Assembly (NCBI GenBank): GCA_030248295.1
Contig: JASANH010001100.1
Span: forward strand, 351,970-415,969
Direction of reading: 5' to 3'
DNA: 64,000 bases
Source: Mesodorylaimus sp. YZB2_4
Lineage: Eukaryota > Nematoda > Enoplea > Dorylaimida > Dorylaimidae
Positions 46,851-57,296 of this stretch are shown here, piece after piece. The notes under the pieces are model-generated. The model saw nothing but the letters and a program-made list of their open reading frames with translations, had not been told where the DNA came from and did no database searches. Numbering within the stretch: position 1 is the stretch's first letter; each line of letters starts with the position of its first letter. A program made the translations under genes and the position numbers.

Positions 46851-47566
46851 CTACTTGTCGCGTGCTGTCAAATATGCGGTGGTGCCATAAAAGAACAGGC
46901 ATATCAAATAGAATATCTGAAAAAATTGAATATGCGGTCCAGTGTAAACGAGTAGTGTCATGGCCAGGACAGTTGCAATTCAATAACTCATGCGGAAAAT
47001 GATCTTCTCCCTACCCTCTAATACGAGCAAGGTAACATCGGCAACTTACAGATGCGACAGCCCAACTCAAATCTTGAATCGCTACGCCGTCTTTATTTAG
47101 GCTAGCTATCCAACCAAATGCATACCACGCTTCTGAGCAGAAGTTTATGAGGCACAGCGCAACTCCACTTCAGGATACAGCGAGTCCCTGAAACAGTTTA
47201 TTTTATGCTTGCTTCTAAACAAGAAATACAATAAAAAAACTCACGAACGTCCTGATTGTATCTACTCTAGCTGCCTCTAACGACAATGCGACGATGGTTA
47301 CGATGAGTAGCAGGATTGAGGATAGGAACACAAAGTACTGTCCCCCGATACTGACAGGAAGATGGGTCCAGAGGTCAATACTTAACGAAAATCGCGAAAC
47401 ACATTGACCAGCTGAGCATCCACCACTGCCTGCAGCCACCAGGGCGGTAGCGATTAGGATGAACACCTGGTACACAATATAACCTTCATGAACAGTGAAA
47501 AGTTAAGAGGCGAAAACTTACAGCGATGACAGCGTAAAATATAAGACGCAATGAACTTTTGGACAT
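46851..47566 (-). CDS. Small four-TM protein, four exons, with in-frame TGA or alternative splice pair
   Basis: Exons are 47566-47522, 47466-47245, 47187-47050 and 46916-46851 (stop TAG), all phase 0, 156 codons plus stop. TM1 is MSKSSLRLIFYAVIA continuing FILIATALVA. A short loop with two Cys (GGCSAGQC) and a Trp follows. Then come TM2 (YFVFLSSILLLIVTIVALSL), TM3 (GVALCLINFCSEAWYAF) and TM4 (IFYLICLFFYGTTAYL). With the best splice sites, exon 3 has an in-frame TGA at 47172-47170 right before TM3. Removing bases with the weaker pair GGAC|GTTCGT and CCTGAAG|TGG skips the TGA and keeps the frame. The layout suggests a claudin/PMP22-like tetraspan, but the family is not certain. Confidence 0.65.
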
Positions 47567-48077
47567 GACAGAATGATTGGCACGAGGAAAGACTGCTTAG
47601 AAATTACTGAAGGGTCGTGAGTGACGCCCAAACTTGAAAATGAGATTTATATACAATACTTGACGAGAACAGTCATAACGCATTTTAGTGCAGATTATCA
47701 CAGCTTGATTGTGTCATGCACATAAGTCGCGCAGAGTATCATTGGGCGAGTTTATCAAATCTCCTCGTTGGCGTAATATTTGGGCGCAGCGCATGGAAAG
47801 CATATTTGAAGAGTAAATTTGGTATAGTTCTCTGTGCTCCATAGTGCGCTTGAACTGCCCTGTTGACGCTGTAATCAATATGATGACAAACAAATAAGAC
47901 TAGCAGGCGACGACCAGACGTTTCATGAGGCTTATGACGACATTGCTAGAATGTGGGAGTTTAGAAGGTTGGGCAAGAGAGTAACCACTGTCAGGCCTAA
48001 CGCTGTATTGGATTTGATATATTGTTATAGGAGTGGATTGGATTGAAATCGGGCACTCCGTGAGGATGAAACTGCCA

Positions 48078-48250
48078 GCCAGCTCGTGGCCTAGCGGGTT
48101 AGGCGTCTGCCTCTCACGCTGAGTGCGCACTTACAGGGGAGGGTTCGACTCCCGCCTCGGTACAAAATGATTGTCAATTATGTGTTCCTTAGCCCTTGAG
48201 TGCGCCTTATGGTGCTTGGCTATGGATAAAGTATGACATGACATGACATA
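48078..48250 (+). repeat. tRNA-derived SINE, family B, copy 1
   Basis: CTCGTGGCCTAGCGGGTTAG (box A) and GAGGGTTCGACTCCCGCC (box B) are followed by a CCCTTGAGTGCGCCTTATGG body and a short 3' tail of TGACA repeats. Head, body and tail match 56728-56898, where the tail is ATGAAC repeats. A tRNA head, unique body and simple-repeat tail is classic SINE structure. Confidence 0.75.
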
Positions 48251-48689
48251 TAAATTATTTTTAATAACGAAAAAGTAAATATCTTGCAAGTATTAAATTC
48301 AATACCATTTGAAAGAAAGCCGCGTCTCCAATCACCGCAACCCTACAGTTTATATGTACTATATATATTTTGCGTGAGTCTGCATTACTCGAGTCGAGTG
48401 AAGCTTTTCCATCACCTGAAAAACCCAGGTCTGTCAAACCTGACATGGGCTGAAGCACCTCTTTCTGGTGGCGTTCCCCGCTACTGCAAAACCTCTACGA
48501 GTCTTTCTAGCAATCCGACCCTCCAGAATCTTGCTTGAGACTGTAACATTTCCAATTTCTAATTTCGTCAAATTTTCAGGTTTGAAAGTGGGAATTAAAT
48601 CATCTAGAATGCATCTCCGATCGTTTTTTTTCCATTTTGCGTAGAGATGGGAAGCTCATGCTCATACTGTCCTTTTGCATATAACTCCA

Positions 48690-49340
48690 ACTGAATGCCC
48701 ACCCAGATTGCCCCTGCCACGACACTCCACTGTGGATCCATCTGGTTACCACTTGGAACCCTGTTTTCCACGCCTTCAATGTGGATCCATGCATCTTCCA
48801 TATGGTTTCCAGATCTTTCATCCATTTGCCACATGGACTCACTGTGAAATAGTTTGGCTTCCACATGGACTGGCATAGATACTGTGTCTGGAATCCACGC
48901 TGCATTTTTCGTGGGCACCATGTATTGATGTTCGTGGTTCCATGTATGGACACCTACATTGATTTGGTCGACAGCAAGTAATAAAAATGACAACCGAGAT
49001 TGGCAAGATTTAATCATGCTCACAAGGCATGGCAATTAACGAGTTTGTGTGATCTTTTCTTTGTTTTTAAGGTCTTACTTCTTAAAGGAGCTTGTATCAA
49101 TAAATAAAGCCAGTCTAGGCAGTAGTCTAGTATCGGAAGCTTTAGGAAACATTAGAAAGACCTTTTGGATCCAAATGGAAATGTGTGCTTTCCTCCACAC
49201 TATCCATGTGGAAGAACTCGATTTCCAAGGTATAGCCACATGGAAGTTGGCTTTCCACGATGGATTCCATGTGGAAGTTTGTGTGGATCCATGTGGGACC
49301 GTATGTTTTTGACATCGAATCCATGTGGCTCCCACAATAA
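48690..49340. repeat. CCATGTGG/CCACATGG-rich degenerate repeat tract
   Basis: At least seven copies of the word CCATGTGG or its complement CCACATGG, plus many near matches (TCCATCTGG, GGATCCATG, CACTTGGAA), are spread over 650 bp. 48700-48960 mostly reads one way and 49160-49340 mostly the other. It may be a decayed foldback or satellite-like element. Confidence 0.6.
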
Positions 49341-50269
49341 AAACTGGCTTTTTAGGGATCTGGGAACTCAAACCCCTTCCCCCCCCCTGTTCCCCACAAA
49401 ATTGTTTCCTAGGGGCAGTATTGGGCGCCTGCACTGCGGCAGCAGTTCACCATGCTATGACTTGATCTATGAACTGTCATAAACTATGTCTTGGATTCTG
49501 TTACGATGTTTTATATGGAGAGGAGTGTGAAGAAGGGTGAAGAGGCTGAGCTCACACAAAACGTTCCATGGGTGTTCGCCGAGGCCGCAGGAAGATAAAA
49601 GCATTCATTATTATCCTCGATATAAAATGTGGTTTACATTTCAATCCCCTCAACTATTTTTATCCTGAAATGATTTCCCTTTGTAATAATTGAGCATCGT
49701 TGGAATAAGGCTGTTGTAACCAGCTGCCTTTCCTGTTTGACCTCATCAAAAACAGCTGAGCGCACACGTAGTGAAGGGAACATAAGCAAGAAATGACATA
49801 CTCATACTCGTCGAGCGAAGCTAAATAATCAGTGACTGAAATAGAAGGATTAGGCGTGTACTGGGCAGTGACTTGAAGCCCTACGTCTATGGGCGGAAAT
49901 TTACAATCATTACGGATCACCTGTCATTAACTAGTCTACATTTTCAAGAATAAGTCACATGACAGCCGCTTCGCAAGATGGCTAGCCCATCTCTCAGTTC
50001 TCCACTTGAGATCAGGTATCGCCCCGGTAAGAAACACTCAAATGTGGACGCCCTGTTGCGCGCTAATTTGAACCAGGGGGCCGCTGCATAAAACTAAGCC
50101 AACTCCAACTCGTATACGCCAACTACATACCCATGTGTATATGAGTAAGACAACTCCAACTCATTACGTCAACTCGCCGAATGCGTCTTGATTTGTTGTG
50201 GTGTCTGCTAGAAGTCCCAAAAATGATGTGGTGAATGTATCAGTCGACTTCTTGATGTTGTCCGAGAGG

Positions 50270-50562
50270 GTCCGTTCGTGAGTTTTGAGCATGAGCCCGC
50301 CAAAATGCGGTATGAATATCCAAAAAAATAACGCGAGAAACGCCCAAAAGAAGAAAGCGGGCACTGTGGAGAAGGACACGCCAGCCCAGCATCTATTGCC
50401 GGAGACGCAAAAGATTGTCATCGCTCATTTGGTCAAGGAGCATAAAGTAACACTGTACAGTAAGTTTTCCTAGGCCGAAGGAATCACCGTCGATAGCAAG
50501 AGGAATGCGTGGGAAGAGATCATCATCATATGCAAAGACAAATATAAATTTAATGCTGGTGA
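50270..50562 (+). pseudogene. Myb/SANT-like DNA-binding domain fragment with in-frame stop
   Basis: One frame reads LLPETQKIVIAHLVKEHKVT and LYSKFS, then TAG at 50472-50474, then AEGITVDSKRNAWEEI, ending at a good donor (GCTG|GTGAGT). The pattern resembles the zeste/NAIF1-type Myb/SANT-like domain often found in transposon-associated or nematode-expanded nuclear proteins. The nonsense codon and isolation suggest a relic exon. It could also be one exon of a live gene if the stop is a sequence error. Confidence 0.5.
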
Positions 50563-50681
50563 GTTTCACTTTAGTGTGAAATTACATCTTCACCTTTTGC
50601 TAAGTGTTAGAGAAAAGGCTTGAGGGAAGGGCTTGAAGTGTCAGTGTCAGTAGGGTATTGCGGGAGAGAAAGAGATTGCAA

Positions 50682-51335
50682 CTAGAGAGACAGTGTAAAG
50701 TGAAAAGTACAAGCAGTGGATAGAGAGATTATGGGTATCATACTGTACAGAATAGGGATGGGGCAGTTCTTGATTAAATGATCTGCAACATGAGTTTTCC
50801 CCATTTTAGTTGGACCAGGAAAAGGGCTTGAACCCACCAGAATTGCATAGGCCAGGAGGGCGCGGAATGTTTGCGATTTGCATAATGCCTGCTGCAGTTT
50901 CAGCATTATTTCGTTTTCGTTGCGTTCTGTACCGCAAACAGGCATGGAAGTCGGTTTTCTTTTCGTGCTTGTCCTGGTCTTCGGTGCAACAGAACTGACT
51001 CCCTCAGCCATCCTTCCTTTCTTAGCAGGTGGTTCAACACTGTCAATACGAGTAGCTTTTCGCTTTGAAGCACGCGGCTTGGATGCTGCTTTTGGTTTTC
51101 TTTTTTGTTTCGGTGGTTTCTTAGAGCCACCCATCTCTTCTTGCACCATGCCAGGATGCAAGGCTACTTTCATGCTCGGACTCCAAGGCCGATCAATCAC
51201 TTTTTTTCAGTATCCTCTTTATCACTTGGAGCTGAGGCGAATCAGGCATGTACTCAGATCGCAAGCGATTAATTTCCTTCAGGCACTTTGTGTTTGCGCA
51301 GGCGAAGCTCGGGTCGAAATTCATCAGGTGTAGAC
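50682..51335 (-). CDS. Basic Lys-rich reading frame 3' of the Helitron remnant, uncertain
   Basis: Minus-strand translation from about 51335 gives FDPSFACANTKCLKEINRLR and SPQLQVIKRILKK. After a one-base frame change at the T7 run near 51200-51206 it continues DRPWSPSMKVALHPG and a strongly basic stretch (KKPPKQKRKPKAASKPRASK). It reads like protein but fits no family I recognise. It may be the tail of the Helitron-like element or an unrelated nuclear protein. Confidence 0.3.
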
Positions 51336-51426
51336 CCGCCAAAGTCGTGACCTTAATAAGGCCACGTAGGTCATGCCAGCACCAGCTTCACCATTTGCTT
51401 TAAAGATGTGGTTGCCCCATTAACCA

Positions 51427-51639
51427 TCACGTGCGCATATCGTGCCAGTCATCCGAGTACTCCGCTGCACTGAAAGTAAGGAAACAGCATAGCGGACCCA
51501 GTTCACGAACCATGGTCCTAAAATCGATGCGCTGCTGCTCCCAGTACTCGGCGGTGCCTCGGATTTTTCGAAAGGCAGAGGACCAGTTGGCTTCCAGCTC
51601 CTGCTCCCCATCGGCCACTCGCCTTACAAACTCCCCCAC
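51427..51639 (-). pseudogene. Helitron helicase-like N-terminal domain fragment
   Basis: About 70 codons carrying EFVRRVADGEQELEANWSSA, IRGTAEYWEQQRIDFRTMVR and LGPLCCFLTFSAAEYSDDWH. The IRGT..YW and GPxxxFLTxSAAEY motifs are diagnostic of Helitron_like_N (PF14214). Confidence 0.75.
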
Positions 51640-52109
51640 GGTAACATCGTTGTATTTCGGAGGGTTTGGCTTATTGAGTTTGCAATGGCGCGAAGTTGGT
51701 ACTTGTGCAACAACTAAAACAGGTACTGATGGTCATGCCTGAACTTAGGATTCTTGTTGTACATCCGACTTTTAACGAAGTCTGTATTTGACAGTTTCGA
51801 GTCTCGCTTTTCCTCTTCGCCATTCCTGTCATTCGGGTACACGTGAGGGAAGCACATTAAGTCAAGTTTTTCTTCCCTGAGGTCAATTCGCTCGGACTCC
51901 TCGCTTTCCATCTGATACAGCTCCAAACTAGTGCCCTCTTGACGCTTTTTATACAGTGGGTGCACAGTATGCGACTCCATAATTCTGGTTTCCTCTTCCT
52001 TTCCAATCTTTCGTACCACGGGTTGCCTAGCAAAGCCCTCGCATTCTTGAATCACCTCCCCGTCGCACTCGCCATCCGTCATTTCCAGACCATTGATCGT
52101 TAGTGGCTC

Positions 52110-52913
52110 CTATCCGTCATCCAGGTTTTTATACTCTGGATTGATCTTCTTTAACTTTTCGTTGGCCTTTTTGATTTTCGCGACCTCAACCAATGCTTTC
52201 GATACCATTTTATTTTTAGTACGCACACCATAGACCACGATGAATGAATTGGGATCAGGCATGCTTTTTGGATCAGGCGATGTGCGGAGAGTCTCGTCGA
52301 TAGGAAGTGGATAGTGCACAACCTGGCCTTTGCGTCCTTTCACTCCGCACCACGCTGGTAACGTGGAATGAACAGTACCCAGACGATAAATGACCTGGAA
52401 GCATTTTGCATTTTGTATGACGTGCTTTTCGAAATCATTCAGGTCTGCAAGCTCGCCAGACGTCTCTGCTACTTCCAACTTATTGAATACCGACTCTGGT
52501 GAATGTTTCCTGCCTTCAGTCAAGCCAGAGAAACACCGACGGCACACATAGGCCTTGCCAGTGTCTGTGGTCTCCGCTTTTAGAATTCCATAAAATTGCA
52601 GCCACAGATCATAGCACTGTTTTTCTGAACCTTCCCTCTTTTGGCTAGTGCCAGTGTACACTTTCACAGTACTCGTTTTCTCGTCTAAAACGAAGCTTAC
52701 ATTCCGCACTTGGGTCTTATAATGCATGATTCGACACGAGGCACAAACACAGATTGGCTTTTGGAGAATGCCTTTTAAAAATTCGATAGCATAACGAAGC
52801 GACTTCAGTTTTATTTTTGCGCTTTCCTCCGTTTCATCTACCGTCACCGCCTCGGGTGAGATGTCGACTTCTGAGCCAGACCAGAGCAACGCAATTTTCC
52901 AAGTTTTTAACAT
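52110..52913 (-). pseudogene. Helentron protein fragment, DUF6570-like region
   Basis: The longest open piece of the element, 267 codons. It shows CVCASC and CRRC Cys pairs, then FEKHVIQNAKCFQVIYRLGT, PLPIDETLR, PDPNSFIVVYG and KINPEYKNLDD. These match the region just upstream of the Helitron helicase-like domain in large Helentron proteins. Frame breaks at both ends link it to neighbouring frames. Confidence 0.65.
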
Positions 52914-53581
52914 TCCCTTTTATCAGTGCAGTATCGATTTCGTGCAATGCCTTGTCCAGTTTTTGGACTTCATAGACAGCATTCAGCAACGCACGTATGG
53001 ACGCATAATGCACTGACATTTGACGCAGGAACAGCACATCACTATCGCAGTTATCGGGCAAGCATGTTATCGAATGGCCAAGTTTGTCCATGCTAGGCAC
53101 TGTGCTCTCTGTCATGACATCTTCAGGTCCGATCGTATCCGCGATTTTAGGATGCCTCAGATGCTTGCCTTTATCAATTCCTGTAGCCAAGTAGCTCCTG
53201 AAATTTTCCTCTTCGACAATGCGTTTGCGCACTGTATTTGTAACAAACGAATCAATGCATCATTCGGCAGAATGCAAGTACCCAAATCATTGCATGGCCA
53301 TGATGCATCATCGTATCCTTCATCAGGTCCCCTGCAATATATTGTCCCATTGCCGCAAACTTTGCATGCAGCATCGTAAAAATAAGGCTCTCGAACTTTG
53401 CAGTGTGATGCATTCCCGCACATATCTTCAAGTGTTGCCTCGTGCCTGCCGTTTTGGCCTTTTACAATAATTTTTCAGATACTTTTTGCAACGCTAGAAT
53501 GCCCTTTTTAAACGCATGGCGCATACATATCGAGCATTAACGCATGTGACAACCAGCAAAAGGGCATCATAAAGGCACTGA

Positions 53582-54024
53582 CAAGGGAACATCGCCAACC
53601 GTTAAGTCGAACTTTGAGAAACCAAAAATTTTAGTAAGTTCCTGGGTACAAAAGAAAGCTATGTGCAAAATATTAGAGGCGTCTGGCCAACTGGTCAGCA
53701 GTGGTCAGCGCTCAAAGTCTTGAATTATTGTGTGTTAACGAAGCTGAGCGTTGAAAAAAACACGCAAAGTTCTTTCCAAACTAGATTTTTGGGTTCGGAG
53801 TTTCAAGTTAAAGCTTCCAACACTTGGGTTTGTGGTTTCATGCTGAGAAAACCCGAAAAATCCGGCAGAATTCGAAAATTTCACTGTACTCTTCGTGCTG
53901 ACCAGAACTGACCAGTTGGCCAGACGTCTCCAATATTTTGTACAGAGCTTTCTTTTGCAACCAGGAACATGCCACAATTTTTGGTTTTCCAAAATTCGAC
54001 TTAACGGTTGGCGATGTTCCCTTG
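53582..54024. mobile_element. Palindromic MITE nested in the Helitron remnant
   Basis: Terminal inverted repeats begin CAAGGGAACATCGCCAACCG and end in the exact complement. The arms stay alignable for about 130 bp (53582-53715 with 53893-54024), leaving a ~180-bp centre. Flanking TGA at 53579-53581 and 54025-54027 is a candidate 3-bp target-site duplication. There is no coding capacity. The class is uncertain; a 3-bp duplication fits Harbinger-type or some CACTA-type elements. Confidence 0.8.
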
Positions 54025-56380
54025 TGAGCCAAAGCTTTTCTTTCTTTCTAGCGTAGATTTTTTGCGGGAGTTCTTGCTAACATACCCTCAGCAGCACTGA
54101 TTCCAGCCCTGAGCATTGCAATACTTTGGTTTCGTAAAGTACCTTTTATCGATAAGCAAATCGATACGACCTCGTTGTTGCTGTAACCTGAGTTCGGTTT
54201 CAATGCTTTCCTTGTATTTACGCAGCCGATATGCTCTTTTTTTATAATTTCCTTTGTACCAAAAGTGGTATTTTAAATGAATTCCGGACGTTCACTTTTT
54301 GCGAAAAGCATTTTTCTCAGCAGCTACTTTGACTTCGTTTTTCAACTTCCATCGCCTTTGAGCCAAAGCTTTTTTGTCGGCACTGCTTAGCTGCCATAGC
54401 TTTTCCTTAATTTGGCCATCGCGGGATATTTTTGTTACCATGCTTTCCTGGAGTGCTTTACGCTCGCCGCATTAGCCTCCTCATACTTTTCACGGGATTG
54501 ATGCAATTTGCTAGCATCGGCCTCCTTATATTTTTCCAGACTAGCAGTGGCCTTGTCAGGATGCCTCATACGCTATTCCTGGCAAGCAATTTTATTGCCT
54601 TCCCGTTTTCTCCGATGCCGTTCTGGCATAATAAAATTTCTTACCTTCTGCTTAAAAATGCCACGCCACAATATTTCGCACCGACTCCACTAGAAACAAC
54701 AAACAAAAAGTCTTTGAAATTTTGGTCCCACCGATTACGTCTTCCTTTCGCTCTAAAAGTCCAAACCCGACGCCACTTTTTTTCAATTTTTAATTGGATT
54801 ACTGACGCACACATACGCTCACTATGTAAACAACTATGTACACTTCCTTAGCGCGAAGTTCGAAATTTCGAAGTCAAATATGCCTTTTGGAATAATTGCT
54901 ACTGCGAGGGCCCGCATTGTCTCGCGACCCTCTATGTGTAAACTTCTAGGGAAAAGTAGTCATAAGTTTTGCATCTTAGTATTTTCGCACCATAAAAAGA
55001 TGAAATCCTACCGGGTATACCATAACTAGACATCTTAGTGAGAGCCTGGTTTTAGCCAATCAATGGCGCTGCACTCAACCCGCTGATGTTTCTAAACTCC
55101 GCCCCGAAAGTAGAAAACAGAAACACAAAAGCCATTTACATTTGATAATTGATATCTGAAAAATAATTGAACCTAGACAGTTGGCTTTTTCAAAGCATTG
55201 CAAGATAGGTCAGATCTGCAACCTTGTCAATTTTTATCGAAATACGTCAAGTACCTGTCGAGCGACGGATAAAAAGGCCAAAATAGTGAATATTTTCAGT
55301 AATAACTAATCAGAAATGAAAGCTTCAAAAAAATGACCGTCAGAGGGCATAGTCGAGAAGTTTCAGCTTTCAGAAAAACTAACATTTACAACTGGACGAC
55401 CTCTGGTTGCTGATCAAGGCACATGTTGTCCCCTCCTCCTCGTCTTCTCCCCCTGAACAAGAAATTAGCATTGTGCGTCTGGTTGGCTGGTCTAACAATA
55501 AGCAGGCACGCTGATGGAACCAAATCATTCTCTCTAGTTAGGATCAGGCCAGTCTGTCTTTTTTGTCCGGGCGATCTTGCAGGACACACGCATTCTGTTT
55601 TATTAGACTGACCTAGTTTTATTTGACGAGTGCGTGGCGTGATCCTTTTCCAGGGTTCTTGGAGCAGTTAGGGATCAGGGATCTCTATTGAGCGGTGATT
55701 CGTATTTGTCGACAGTAAAAAGATGTCTCGTCAATCACGTGGCGGCAACCGACTCATTCCGTATCGTCAAGACCAAAGTTTTGGTAAGCATGTGGTGAGG
55801 TTCTCCACATGTTCGGCCGACAGAAGCACCTATTAAACCCTTAGGCTAGCCTGCAGCTAAATCAACCTTATCACACTGCAGCGGAGATGATCCTCTTTGC
55901 TCATAACCTGCTCGACGAAGAGTAGTCGTCGATCTTGCATCAATAGCAAAGGATTATGGAGTGTTGTCAGAGAGATCACTTTTGATTCGACTATTATGCA
56001 GTTGATGATTTATCACATAATGCAATGATACAGTAAAAAAAAACAAAGCATGATTTATCACATAATCGCAGGATGATTTATCACAAACAGTATAACCATG
56101 CGGTGACAAGAACAGAAAAACTTAAGGCACAATATGCTCACCTTAACTAAATTACGGGTGCTGCAAGAATGCTCGCGCAAATATTGATAATTACTTGAAT
56201 TGGAGATATTTAAAAATGCGTTTTACAATTGGATCCTCTTCGTTTTTTAACCTTCGGAGAATTTATCCGGGCTCTAATTGGGTATTGTTGGCGTTTGTGA
56301 AATGAGGCTGCACCTAGTGGGTCCTGTTCTTACCACATCGAAACGGGGGTGAAGTGGGAAATTAGACAAGAGCGAAATAC

Positions 56381-56470
56381 TCACGATCAGTCGGGAATCG
56401 AACACTCGCTGGTACTCGCAAGCGCGCACTGGGTATGACAGGCAGACTCCTCACATTCGGCCATGGGTGG
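56381..56470 (-). repeat. SINE family B copy (minus, head only)
   Basis: The minus strand reads CATGGCCGAATGTGAGGAG (box A-like), TGCCTGTCATACCCAGTGCG, then GAGTGTTCGATTCCCGACTG (box B). It is similar to the heads of the 48078 and 56728 copies. Confidence 0.55.
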
Positions 56471-56727
56471 GGGTTACTGAACTTTAACGAAATCTTATCT
56501 GATAGCCTTGTTAAAACAACTTCTTGCGGCGGTAACGACTCGTTGTCGCAGTCGTGAACTCAAGATCAAGTAGATTATAAGGTTCTGTAGATGATTCCAT
56601 ATCCATCCGAGGTGCGTTACCAAATATGCCGCGATTGCTGAACTATCTAATGCGTCGATAGTAAAGTAGCAGATGACACCTATCGTATGGAGAGTGCCAG
56701 TGATGGCGCACTGCGCAAATAGCTTGA

Positions 56728-56898
56728 TCTCGTGGCCTGGTGGGTTAGGCGTCTGCCACTCACGCCAGGTGCGCACTTACGGGCGAGTGTTCGAATCGCG
56801 GGCTGGTAAATCATTTCGTGTAAAATAAGTCCCTTCACCCTCGAGTGCGCATAAGCGTTAGGTGATGTGGTAAAACATGAACATGAACATGAATATCT
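56728..56898 (+). repeat. SINE family B copy 2
   Basis: CTCGTGGCCTGGTGGGTTAG (box A) and GAGTGTTCGAATCGCGGGC (box B) precede a CCCTCGAGTGCGCATAAGCG body and a tail of ATGAAC repeats. It ends 16 bp before the LTR at 56914. Confidence 0.7.
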
Positions 56899-56913
56899 CC
56901 CTTTTCAGCATGC

Positions 56914-57165
56914 TGTAAGGGGGGAATGAAGACCAAGTTATGCAAATGAGAGTGACCTCGTCTGATGTTAGGCCTGTTCGGTATCATTCGGTGATTTCTG
57001 TGTTTGGAACTGGTCTCCCCTTGTCTGATATGTGCTGTTTGTTTGTTTTGTGCCGGTGCACTATTGCCTTTGGGTCGATGCTCGTTGATACTAATCAGTG
57101 TTATGCCTGTGCGTACTCGGTGCGGTTGAGCAGTAAACCTTTTCTATAAGACACGTGGTCTTATA
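56914..57165 (+). repeat. Long terminal repeat, 5' copy
   Basis: It begins TGTAAGGGGGGAATGAAGAC. About 240 bp are shared, in inverted orientation, with 61705-61970. A CTATAAGACA motif near the end may mark the R/poly(A) region. A TGGTTCCCATTGCC word right after the end is a candidate primer-binding site. The end of this copy (CTTATA) differs from the expected CTTACA. Confidence 0.65.
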
Positions 57166-57296
57166 TTGGTTCCCATTGCCGTTCTCCAACCCGTGTGAGC
57201 CGTGCACCCTATCCACTGATTTTCCACCTCACTCCCGCCCGATACTAGCCAGGCTTTGCAAGCCACTCATCGATTTCGCCGAATACTCTGCCCGAA

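Larger units (their letters stand above)
47567..50269. other. Intergenic, repeat-bearing 2.7 kb
   Basis: No gene is supported. It contains SINE-B (48078-48250) and the CCATGTGG-rich tract (48690-49340). A 10-base C run lies at about 49379. Confidence 0.5.
51340..54860 (-). mobile_element. Decayed Helitron/Helentron-like transposon (minus strand)
   Basis: A chain of broken minus-strand frames follows the order of Helentron-type replicase proteins. 54.2-54.6 kb holds KYxEAN-type repeats (EKYKEADASK, REKYEEANAASV). 53.16-53.42 kb is Cys-rich. 52.83-53.23 kb gives CDSDVLFLRQMSVHYASIRA. 52.11-52.91 kb has a CxxC zinc-like motif and a DUF6570-like LNDFEKHVIQNAKCFQ with KGQVVHYPLPIDETLR. 51.71-52.08 kb gives LYQM...LDLMCFPHVYPNDR. 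51.43-51.64 kb gives IRGTAEYWEQQR..LGPLCCFLTFSAAEYSDDW, the Helitron_like_N signature. The Rep HUH catalytic part and the helicase were not found, so the copy is truncated and inactive. A palindromic MITE sits inside at 53582-54024. Confidence 0.75.
54861..56913. other. Intergenic, 2 kb
   Basis: No gene is seen. It contains a three-fold GATTTATCACA motif cluster (56004-56090) and two SINE-B copies (56381-56470 minus, 56728-56898 plus). Confidence 0.5.

Noticed and set aside
48078-48165. Functional tRNA gene
   Set aside because: The box A and B words are good but the cloverleaf is imperfect, and the same head is followed by a shared body and simple-repeat tail at 56728, so it is a SINE.
48600-49035. 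Long minus-strand frames across the CCATGTGG tract as a protein
   Set aside because: They arise from the repeated octamer read in several frames (His/Met/Trp-rich repeats), with no start or splice logic.
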